Positions 1 through 6,014 of a stretch of 64,000 nt of DNA are shown piece by piece. Each line of letters starts with the position of its first letter. Position 1 is the first letter of the stretch. The position numbers were made by a program, and so were the translations under genes. The notes beneath the pieces are model-generated. The model worked only from the letters and a program-made list of their open reading frames with translations, did no database searches and was not told the DNA's origin. The DNA lies in IMG/VR virus record IMGVR_UViG_3300027375_000003, positions 1-64,000 of that record, one strand, 5' to 3'. The DNA comes from a virus.

Positions 1-93
1 AGTAATAAGGCTAATGCTATCATCATTGTGATATGTGATTTCATCAGCAATCGCTTGTAAATCGGTAGTGAATTTAAGGTTGTACTTTTCCAT
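1..93 (-). CDS. Hypothetical protein, N-terminal 31 codons only
   Basis: An ATG on the minus strand at 93 opens a frame that stays open to the window edge, giving 31 codons starting MEKYNLKFTTDLQAIADE. It starts 3 bases after the stop of the next gene upstream (97-294), so the two are probably co-transcribed from the promoter near 741-769. The visible part is acidic and helix-prone with no motif I recognise. The gene is truncated by the window, so no function can be given. Confidence 0.55.
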   Translation of the reverse strand, partial: MEKYNLKFTTDLQAIADEITYHNDDSISLIT

Positions 94-96
94 TTT

Positions 97-294
97 TTAA
101 TCTTTAAGTTTAAGAGTGAGAGTAAGATCACCTGCATCTGTTGTGATTTGGATTTCACCGAAGTGTTTTAAAAGGTGTATTGCATCAAGCATTTCTTCAT
201 TATCTTGATTTTTTTCAACAAAAGAAACTAATGTTTCTTCGCTGATTAAAATGTCTTTATCGAACATTTGAATAATGGTGTTTTGACTAAGCAT
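97..294 (-). CDS. Small acidic hypothetical protein (65 aa)
   Basis: A 65-residue acidic protein beginning MLSQNTIIQMFDKD and ending LTLTLKLKD, with no Cys, signal peptide or membrane segment. A good ribosome site (AAAGGACA) lies about 10 bases before the ATG at 294, in a context (AAAGGACA, then an A-rich spacer, then ATG) shared by several genes here. It is the second gene of a small minus-strand operon behind the promoter at 741-769. I do not recognise the family. Position and size fit a small early phage protein, which is inference only. Confidence 0.7.
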   Translation of the reverse strand: MLSQNTIIQMFDKDILISEETLVSFVEKNQDNEEMLDAIHLLKHFGEIQITTDAGDLTLTLKLKD

Positions 295-313
295 CTTTTG
301 CTATGTCCTTTCT

Positions 314-700
314 TTATCTCAAGTTCATTTGTATAAACTTGTTAAGTTCATTTTTGAAGTGATCTGCAAAATCAGAAATTGTGGTAAGTGGAAATTCAGA
401 AAATTCCATATCAGTTGAAAGGTCTTTAATAAATCCATATAGGATATATGTTTCATCATCATCTGTACACAATTGAGTTTCACATCTGAATGTTGTTTGA
501 AGGTCAAACTTCCTATTGCCAATAAGGTAAGACTTGTGTAAATCTTCAACAAATTCTGAATTTTCATATCCATTGCTGAGATGTAAAATATTAGAAATAT
601 CATTATTTGTTTCTAAACAAGTCATCAAGATTTCACCAATCATGCAATCAAGTTCTGTTTTCATGTTTACTGTGCTTTCGTTTGAGAGTTGGTTAAGCAT
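314..700 (-). CDS. Hypothetical protein (128 aa), first gene of small operon
   Basis: A 128-residue acidic protein starting MLNQLSNESTVNMK. The frame is open upstream to 775, but the ATG at 698-700 is chosen because AAAGGACA sits just before it, while the upstream part lies in the promoter at 741-769. The C-terminal half (DDDETYILYGFIKD, later FADHFKNELNKF) looks like a small alpha/beta fold. Four Cys are scattered and form no obvious zinc site. It is the first gene after the TTGCAA/TGTTAT promoter, with 97-294 and 1-93 behind it. Family not recognised. Confidence 0.72.
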   Translation of the reverse strand: MLNQLSNESTVNMKTELDCMIGEILMTCLETNNDISNILHLSNGYENSEFVEDLHKSYLIGNRKFDLQTTFRCETQLCTDDDETYILYGFIKDLSTDMEFSEFPLTTISDFADHFKNELNKFIQMNLR

Positions 701-740
701 TTTGCTTTGTCCTTTCTGTGTTATCTGTTCTGATGTAGAT

Positions 741-769
741 ATAACACTTAGGAATAAGAATAATTGCAA
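741..769 (-). promoter_or_regulatory. Phage promoter of the TTGCAA-17-TGTTAT class (copy A)
   Basis: On the minus strand TTGCAA (764-769), preceded by GAAC, is followed after exactly 17 bp by TGTTAT (741-746), with AG closing the spacer. Three other copies at 39740-39768, 44214-44242 and 46534-46562 keep the same ACTTGCAAT block, spacing and AGTGTT, each just upstream of a gene start. Here it would drive 314-700, 97-294 and 1-93. The motif is seen directly. Calling it a promoter is inference from position and its -35/-10 geometry. Confidence 0.7.
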
Positions 770-792
770 GTTCACTTAAAAATATTTTTATT

Positions 793-819
793 TTGTCTTA
801 TCTGTTTTCAATGTATAAT
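793..819 (+). promoter_or_regulatory. Possible host-type promoter for the GMP reductase gene
   Basis: TTGTCT (793-798), a 15-bp spacer and TATAAT (814-819) stand 28 bases before the ATG at 848. The spacer is shorter than the usual 17 bp, but the TATAAT is perfect, and a parallel arrangement (TTGTAT, 15 bp, TATAAT) occurs before the gene at 4141. It lies back to back with the minus-strand promoter at 741-769. Confidence 0.45.
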
Positions 820-847
820 TTCTTTGTTTAAAAAGGAGTATCTACAA

Positions 848-1831
848 ATGCTATTAAAGACTTTCAATGACTATCTCATTTCACCTCAATATTCTAGTAT
901 CGCATCAAGAGATGAAATTGATTTAAGTTCATCTCTTGGTAATCAGAAATATGCTTTACCTATTATCTCATCACCAATGACTACTGTCACAGAAACAGAG
1001 ATGGCAATCGCAATGCAATCTAAAGGTGGTCTTGGTATCATTCATAGATATAATAGTATTGTTGATCGTACTCATCTTTCTTTTAATGCTAATAAAGCCT
1101 GTGTTGCTTTTGGCTGTAATGAACTAGACAGTATAGACAAGTTTATTAATGCAGGCATCACAACCTTTTGTTTAGATGTTGCACATGGTCATACTAAAAT
1201 CGTAGGTGATACATTAAAAGAATTGAAAGCAAGACATAAAGACATTTATGTAATAGCTGGCAATGTAGCTACACAAGATGGATATGAGTTTTTAATAGAT
1301 CATGGTGCAGATGCAGTTCGTGTAGGTATAGGTGGTGGTTCTATTTGTACTACTCGTATTCAAACAGGACATGGTATTCCTACATTAGCTAGTGTTTTTG
1401 ATTGTGCTAAATCTACATATGAAAAACCTATTATTGCAGATGGTGGAATTAAGACAACAGGTGATATGGTAAAGTGTTTGGCAGGTGGTGCAGATTTTGT
1501 CATGTTAGGTTCATATTTAGCAGGTACAGATGAAGCCCCGGGTAGAGTACATACAGATGAACAAGGTAATAAATATAAGAAGTATGTAGGTATGGCAAGT
1601 AAAGAAGCACAATCTCAATGGCGAGGAAATGTAAGATCAGTAGAAGGTGTAAGTCATCAAGTGAATTACAAAGGATCAGTGTTAGATATATTAGATGAGA
1701 TAGCAATTAATATTAAGAGTGGATTAAGCTATAGTGGAGCAAGGAATATTAGAGAATTGCAATTAACAGCAAAGTGGGTAGAGATTAGTAATCAAGCATA
1801 TGCAGAAAGTCAAGCACACATCTTTAATTAG
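848..1831 (+). CDS. guaC: GMP reductase / IMP dehydrogenase family enzyme
   Basis: A 327-residue TIM-barrel enzyme without CBS domains, close to GMP reductase length (about 345) and far below typical IMP dehydrogenase (about 490). Motifs in order: SSPMTTVTETEMAIAM (41-56), GGLGIIHR (60-67), IAGNVAT (137-142), the nucleotide/catalytic loop GIGGGSICTTR with catalytic Cys167, ADGGIKTTGD and GGADFVMLG. CTTR after the Cys, a C-terminal RSVEG and the ending ESQAHIFN match GMP reductases (GMP to IMP plus ammonia, using NADPH) better than IMP dehydrogenase, though small IMP dehydrogenase-like relatives cannot be excluded. The start is set by AAAAGGAG ten bases before ATG 848; the frame is open upstream to 764. 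It probably adjusts purine pools during infection. Its end overlaps the convergent gene by 8 bases. Confidence 0.85.
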   Translation: MLLKTFNDYLISPQYSSIASRDEIDLSSSLGNQKYALPIISSPMTTVTETEMAIAMQSKGGLGIIHRYNSIVDRTHLSFNANKACVAFGCNELDSIDKFINAGITTFCLDVAHGHTKIVGDTLKELKARHKDIYVIAGNVATQDGYEFLIDHGADAVRVGIGGGSICTTRIQTGHGIPTLASVFDCAKSTYEKPIIADGGIKTTGDMVKCLAGGADFVMLGSYLAGTDEAPGRVHTDEQGNKYKKYVGMASKEAQSQWRGNVRSVEGVSHQVNYKGSVLDILDEIAINIKSGLSYSGARNIRELQLTAKWVEISNQAYAESQAHIFN

Positions 1832-2243
1832 GATTAGAAGGATAACAAACAAAGCTGGTGACAACAGTAGCAACAGTAGCTAAACCTGATACACCTAATT
1901 GTAGGTAGTTTCCATTTTTACAGTGTTTAAAATCTACTTCACATTCTTTCTTTTCGATAGCAATTTGGTTATTGACTTGGATAAGTCTTAAAATTTCAGC
2001 ATCTTTTTCTCTAAGCAGGTTATCTTTTTCAACGAGTAGTTTTTCTAATTTCTTAACATTATCATTTAAGAAAGGTAATATGGCAAGGCTACTGAGATCT
2101 ACTTTGGCAGATTCTTTAATGGTTTCAGCAGTTTTAGCAAGTTGGTTTTCATGTTGAAAAATCAAAGGTGATAAAAGGTAGTCTTTATCTTCTTGAGCAA
2201 AAGTATATAAGGGAAAGAATAAAAAGCAGGCAAGGTATTTCAT
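1824..2243 (-). CDS. Exported coiled-coil protein with C-terminal membrane segment
   Basis: A 139-residue protein starting MKYLACFLFFPLYTFAQ, a clear export signal with likely cleavage after about residue 17. There is a charged coiled coil at about 60-100 (LEKLLVEKDNLLREKD) and a hydrophobic C-terminal segment (LGVSGLATVATVVTSFV) followed by a short tail. No lipobox fits a signal-peptidase II site. An exported coiled coil anchored near its C-terminus recalls one-piece spanins that fuse inner and outer membrane at lysis, but the missing lipobox argues against a standard one. ATG 2243 follows AAAGAAAG and begins exactly at the signal peptide. Its end overlaps the convergent guaC-like gene. Confidence 0.65.
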   Translation of the reverse strand: MKYLACFLFFPLYTFAQEDKDYLLSPLIFQHENQLAKTAETIKESAKVDLSSLAILPFLNDNVKKLEKLLVEKDNLLREKDAEILRLIQVNNQIAIEKKECEVDFKHCKNGNYLQLGVSGLATVATVVTSFVCYPSNPN

Positions 2244-2319
2244 AGGGTATCTTTCTTTAGTTTGTATAATATACATAAACTTATTATATGTATCAGTAAA
2301 CAAAAAAAGGAAATTGTTA

Positions 2320-3249
2320 ATGAAATCTTATTTTGAAATATCTAATAGTTTTGAAGAGGACAGTTCAATTGTAATTGCTACAAAAGACAGTTTAGAAGAG
2401 ATTAAGAATTTGCCTAATGAGAAATTCAAACTTATTTTGACATCACCACCTTATAATATAGGTAAGTCATATGAAACTCAAACCAAACTAGATGTCTATT
2501 TAGAATGGCAAGAAAATATACTTGTAGAATTAGTTAGAATACTACATTCAAATGGCAGTTTAGTATTACAGGTAGGCACTTTTGTAAATAATGGTGAAAT
2601 GTTTCCTTTAGATTTTTATTTTTATCCTATTTGTAAGAAGCTAGGTTTACAGCTTAGAAATCGTATAGTATGGCATTTTGAGCATGGCTTACATAGCACA
2701 AAAAAGCTATCAGGTAGGTATGAAGTTTTATTATGGTTTACAAAAACTAAAGACTATACTTTCAATCTTGACTCTATTAGAGTACCTTCTTTATATCCAG
2801 ATAAAAAACATTTTAAAGGACCGAAAAAAGGACAACTTAGTGGAAATCCTTTAGGTAAAAATCCATCTGATTTTTGGGAAATAATAGAAAACGAATTTGA
2901 AAAAGGTATATTTGATGTACCTAATGTGAAAAATGCACATCCTGAAAAAACAGAGCATCCTTGTCAATTTCCTGTAGAAATTGCAGAAAGGTGTGTTTTG
3001 GCATTTACAGATGAAGATGATTGGATACTTGATCCTTTTGGTGGAGTAGGCTCAACTTTGATTGCATCCATTAAAAATAATCGTAAAGCTATGAGTATAG
3101 ATAGAGATGAAAAGTATTCTAATATTGCCACACAAAGAGTATGTGATTTTTTTAATGGAAATTTAAAATTAAGAAAAATTGGAACACCCATTTCTAAACC
3201 TAAAAAGCCAATAGCTACACCAAATCAAGGATTGCATTCTCTTTTTTAA
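2320..3249 (+). CDS. DNA methyltransferase, beta-class N4-cytosine/N6-adenine type
   Basis: A 309-residue methyltransferase. Catalytic motif IV TSPPY is at residues 41-45 and the AdoMet-binding motif DPFGGVGS at about 238-245, so IV precedes I, which is the beta class with the target-recognition region between (about 100-210). TSPPY is common in N4-cytosine enzymes but also occurs in N6-adenine ones, so the base cannot be settled. EHPCQFPVEIAERCV before motif I is typical of the family. ATG 2320 lies 10 bases after AAAAAAAGG; a TTG 6 bases upstream is less likely. No restriction enzyme gene is adjacent, so it looks like an orphan phage enzyme that modifies phage DNA, perhaps against restriction. 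Confidence 0.9.
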   Translation: MKSYFEISNSFEEDSSIVIATKDSLEEIKNLPNEKFKLILTSPPYNIGKSYETQTKLDVYLEWQENILVELVRILHSNGSLVLQVGTFVNNGEMFPLDFYFYPICKKLGLQLRNRIVWHFEHGLHSTKKLSGRYEVLLWFTKTKDYTFNLDSIRVPSLYPDKKHFKGPKKGQLSGNPLGKNPSDFWEIIENEFEKGIFDVPNVKNAHPEKTEHPCQFPVEIAERCVLAFTDEDDWILDPFGGVGSTLIASIKNNRKAMSIDRDEKYSNIATQRVCDFFNGNLKLRKIGTPISKPKKPIATPNQGLHSLF

Positions 3250-3419
3250 GATTAGGATGCACGAATTTTTGTAGGATCGTTTCGTGCGAACGAACAAGGA
3301 ACACCTAATTGCAGGAGGCGACTACATTTAATAAGAATGATATAAATAAAGTATTGAGAAAGAGAATTTTATATGAAAATAAGCAAAGATTTTAGGATTC
3401 GATAGTTTGTGCCAAAGGT
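3250..3419. other. Non-coding gap between convergent genes, with a hairpin
   Basis: These 170 bases separate the end of the methyltransferase (plus) from the end of the minus-strand gene at 3420 and hold no credible ORF. GCACGAA (3259-3265) and TTCGTGC (3281-3287) form a perfect 7-bp stem with a 15-base loop. No T-run follows, so it is not a textbook terminator, though the site between convergent genes suits one. The stretch to about 3330 is richer in GC than its surroundings. I found no tRNA cloverleaf in it. Confidence 0.4.
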
Positions 3420-3806
3420 TTATCTCTTAATTACATCATTCTTAAGTTGATCTAAAGATGACATAAGTTCTTCAAAGTCCTTAGTAGATTCCACAGGAAG
3501 TGAAGGTGTTAAACTATAAGCTAAGTCTTGCCATTGAGTTAGAATATTATACTTGATATCCTCAAGATCAAGTTGTTCGCCTGTCAATTCTGCATGGAGA
3601 TGATACAATTGGTCCCAGGGCATTTGATCTTCAAGTTGTTGATATCTTTTTTGTAAAAAAAGATCACCATCTTTTAGAAGTTTCCCCATTTGGTTTTTAA
3701 TAATTTGGATTGTTTTTGCATATTCTTGCTTGAGAGCAGGATTTGCTCTCTTATATTGAGAAGCTAAACGAGTTCTCAAAGAAGAAGTAGGATTTCTACG
3801 GATCAT
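3420..3806 (-). CDS. Hypothetical helical protein (128 aa)
   Basis: A 128-residue, highly helical charged protein starting MIRRNPTSSLRTRLASQYKR, with a basic N-terminus and a Glu/Asp/Gln-rich remainder; it has no Cys and no membrane segment. A good ribosome site (AAAGGACA) precedes the ATG at 3806 by about 8 bases. The basic, Arg/Ser-rich start including RLAS recalls the N-termini of several other proteins here (see 34882-37501). It sits with 3879-4067 in a short minus-strand group. Family not recognised. Confidence 0.65.
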   Translation of the reverse strand: MIRRNPTSSLRTRLASQYKRANPALKQEYAKTIQIIKNQMGKLLKDGDLFLQKRYQQLEDQMPWDQLYHLHAELTGEQLDLEDIKYNILTQWQDLAYSLTPSLPVESTKDFEELMSSLDQLKNDVIKR

Positions 3807-3878
3807 TTTATTTGTCCTTTTGTGAAAGTGGATTTTCTCTATTCTATTAAGATTGATTTAATAAAAGAAATATTGATC

Positions 3879-4067
3879 TTATGCCCAAATAGGTGCTTGA
3901 GCCTGTCCATTCTTAACTTTTTGACCTAGATCAAAACCTTGATTATAGAATTGTAATTGCACAGGATCAGAAGGTGGATTAGATGTGCCTTGTAAACCAT
4001 CTTGATAACCACGAACAGTTTCTGTATTCACTTGAGTAGCAGGTGTGCCTGTTTTCATCATAGCCAT
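3879..4067 (-). CDS. Small hypothetical protein (62 aa)
   Basis: A 62-residue protein starting MAMMKTGTPATQVNTETV, rich in Gly, Gln and Asn, with no Cys and no hydrophobic segment. AAAAGGA lies about 8 bases before the ATG at 4067. The TETVRGYQDGLQ and FYNQGFDLGQKV stretches give it a tidy small-domain look, but I do not recognise it. It is read away from the divergent control region 4068-4140. Confidence 0.6.
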   Translation of the reverse strand: MAMMKTGTPATQVNTETVRGYQDGLQGTSNPPSDPVQLQFYNQGFDLGQKVKNGQAQAPIWA

Positions 4068-4080
4068 AATAAAATCCTTT

Positions 4081-4107
4081 TTGTATCTCTTTTATTGTAT
4101 GTATAAT
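4081..4107 (+). promoter_or_regulatory. Possible host-type promoter for the exported Cys-rich protein
   Basis: TTGTAT (4081-4086), a 15-bp spacer and TATAAT (4102-4107) lie 33 bases before ATG 4141, the same geometry as the candidate at 793-819. The gap 4068-4140 is divergent, so it probably also holds minus-strand signals; TATAAT on the minus strand can be read at about 4117-4122. Confidence 0.45.
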
Positions 4108-4140
4108 ATAAAGACATTATACACCTAAGAAAGGTCAAAT

Positions 4141-4377
4141 ATGAAATATTTATTAGGATTGCTTTTATTAGTGAGTTTGATACTCAAATCACCAGCACAA
4201 GACAAACATAAAGAAGTGAGATCAAAAGCTGATTGGTGTGCATTAACAAAAGATGAAAAAGTAAAGTATTCAAATTCGCCTTTTAAATGTGAATTGCCAA
4301 AATGTGATTGCAATAACCAATGTGATACAGAACCTGAAACCTGTGATTTTGAAGAGAAACCTGAAGGGATTAAATAA
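4141..4377 (+). CDS. Small exported cysteine-rich protein
   Basis: A 78-residue protein with a strong N-terminal signal sequence (MKYLLGLLLLVSLILKSPAQ) and a mature part of about 58 residues carrying seven Cys, most of them in the stretch FKCELPKCDCNNQC. An odd number of Cys in a probably oxidising compartment suggests disulphides plus one free or inter-chain Cys. AAGAAAGG precedes the ATG by 7 bases. It is followed after one base by the next gene, so translation is probably coupled. Function unknown; a lysis or superinfection role is possible from location only. Confidence 0.7.
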   Translation: MKYLLGLLLLVSLILKSPAQDKHKEVRSKADWCALTKDEKVKYSNSPFKCELPKCDCNNQCDTEPETCDFEEKPEGIK

Positions 4378-4378
4378 A

Positions 4379-4948
4379 ATGAGTAATATCTTTGGTGGTG
4401 GCAATAATAAGCATATCTATATTCCACTTACAGAAGTAGAACAAGAATTTATTAGCAGGTTAGTAGAATCAAAAGACTTGCAAATAGTGATACATGGCTG
4501 GCAAACCATCACAGAAATTAGACCTGTGTTTGGCGATAAGAATTTGCATTTGCATTTTAATTTTCCATTTTTGAATGTTGAGCCAAAGGAAGTGTATTTC
4601 TTTGATATGGAATTACAGACAGGATCAGGTGCATCTTTATATAAAGAAAAGATGCCATGCGAATATGATGGTAAACCATTAAAGGTATGTTCACCAATGG
4701 TTTTAGCAATGGTATGGGATATATCAATTAATATGATAGATCCAAAGCTAGTGAAAGCATTGATGCCGGGGGTAATAGGATTGACATCAAGACGAATAGA
4801 TAAAGACAGTGGATTTGCTACAATAGAAGGGAATATGAAATTAGATGCGAAACAAAAGTTTCATGCTTATGATTTAATGCAAAGAGAAAAGAAATTAAAT
4901 ATTCAAAGAAAAAAGAAAGTTCAATCTAAAAGTTCTAAAACTCGTTGA
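4379..4948 (+). CDS. Hypothetical protein (189 aa) with basic tail
   Basis: A 189-residue protein starting MSNIFGGGNNKHIYIPLTEV and ending in a very basic tail (REKKLNIQRKKKVQSK). The middle is beta-rich (HLHFNFPFLNVEPKEVYFFD). ATG 4379 is chosen because it follows the previous stop by one base with GAAGGGA upstream; the frame is open to 4289 inside the previous gene. The basic tail could bind nucleic acid. Its last 28 bases overlap the convergent gene 4921-5949. Family not recognised. Confidence 0.65.
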   Translation: MSNIFGGGNNKHIYIPLTEVEQEFISRLVESKDLQIVIHGWQTITEIRPVFGDKNLHLHFNFPFLNVEPKEVYFFDMELQTGSGASLYKEKMPCEYDGKPLKVCSPMVLAMVWDISINMIDPKLVKALMPGVIGLTSRRIDKDSGFATIEGNMKLDAKQKFHAYDLMQREKKLNIQRKKKVQSKSSKTR

Positions 4949-5949
4949 TGGAAAACAGGATTAACAGATGCAAGTCTTAAGGTTTCTCTAAAGACAGCAA
5001 CTTTGGGATTAGATGTTTCAACTTCTTCATCATCACCAAACCATGAATCAAAGAAAGCAACAGTATTAGAAACGATTTTACTAAAGAAAGTAGAGATTTT
5101 ATTCCAAGACCATTTTAATGCACGAATTAAATCATTAAAAAGCACAATAGGAATAGCTTTAATTAAAATATCTTGTTTGCGAATGAATTGGGCGGAATCT
5201 TTAATATCCAATAATAAAACAGACAAGATGACAATATAGAGAACTTCTTTAATGCCATGTCCGATACTATGAAGAATATCCATAAAAGAACCACCACCAA
5301 AAGCCATAACTACAAAACTAAAAACACTAGCTTCTAAAAGTGTCATTGCAAGTTCAACAGTAAATAACTTATATACTTCTTTAATTTCAGCAATAGCAGA
5401 GTAAAACTTTCTCCAACCACCACCAATAAGACCTGTGACTTTTTTACCTAAAAGTACAGAAAGGTATCCTTCAAATTCATCCATAGAAATATCAAGTGCT
5501 TTAACAATTTCTTCAGGTGATTCTGCTTGAGTAATACGACCTAGAAAAGCAATGCTATCTGAAACATCTGCAAAACTTTTAGCTTTTTCACTAATCTTTT
5601 TTTCAAGTGGATTTGAAGGTGCAGTAATAATCTTTTCACCTCTACGAATTTTATTCGCAAGACCTGTTTCTTTGATTAGATCTTTAAAGGTATCTAAAGC
5701 ACCTGCATCTATATGAGATTGCATTTGGACTTTAACTTTATTTACGATTTCACTTAAAACACCTACTTTGACTTCTTTTTGTTCATCTGCAGGAAGTTCT
5801 GTTAATGCTTGTAGTTGACCATCAATATTGCCAACATTAGCTTTTCTTCTCATATTTGGTTTAGCTGTTAATGCTCTTAAACAAGCCTTTTGTAAAGCAC
5901 TACTGCCTTTGGTTTGTTTTGCAATACGATAGATTTCATTGATTACCAT
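4921..5949 (-). CDS. Putative membrane-associated virion protein (342 aa)
   Basis: A 342-residue protein with a basic, helical N-terminus (MVINEIYRIAKQTKGSSALQ) and two long hydrophobic stretches at about 198-220 (ELAMTLLEASVFSFVVMAFG) and 233-250 (EVLYIVILSVLLLDI), probably membrane-spanning. It ends in ETLRLASVNPVFHQRVLELL, a short amphipathic RLAS-type segment that echoes N-termini of the membrane proteins at 34882-37501. Ribosome site AAAGGACA precedes ATG 5949. It follows the spike gene on the same strand, so a virion or DNA-delivery role is possible. I know no family that fits with certainty. Confidence 0.7.
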   Translation of the reverse strand: MVINEIYRIAKQTKGSSALQKACLRALTAKPNMRRKANVGNIDGQLQALTELPADEQKEVKVGVLSEIVNKVKVQMQSHIDAGALDTFKDLIKETGLANKIRRGEKIITAPSNPLEKKISEKAKSFADVSDSIAFLGRITQAESPEEIVKALDISMDEFEGYLSVLLGKKVTGLIGGGWRKFYSAIAEIKEVYKLFTVELAMTLLEASVFSFVVMAFGGGSFMDILHSIGHGIKEVLYIVILSVLLLDIKDSAQFIRKQDILIKAIPIVLFNDLIRALKWSWNKISTFFSKIVSNTVAFFDSWFGDDEEVETSNPKVAVFRETLRLASVNPVFHQRVLELLD

Positions 5950-6014
5950 TTGTTATGTCCTTTAAAAAAGAATTGGTTTTTGTTAATCACAAAGATATAA
6001 ATAAATTATTAAGA

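Noticed and set aside
2320-3249. A complete restriction-modification system
   Set aside because: No nuclease gene adjoins the methyltransferase, and the T5orf172-like gene is 40 kb away without a specificity partner.
5323-5351. A fifth TTGCAA...AGTGTT promoter copy on the minus strand
   Set aside because: The spacing is two bases longer than in the four good copies and it lies inside coding sequence of the 342-residue membrane protein, whose codons explain it.
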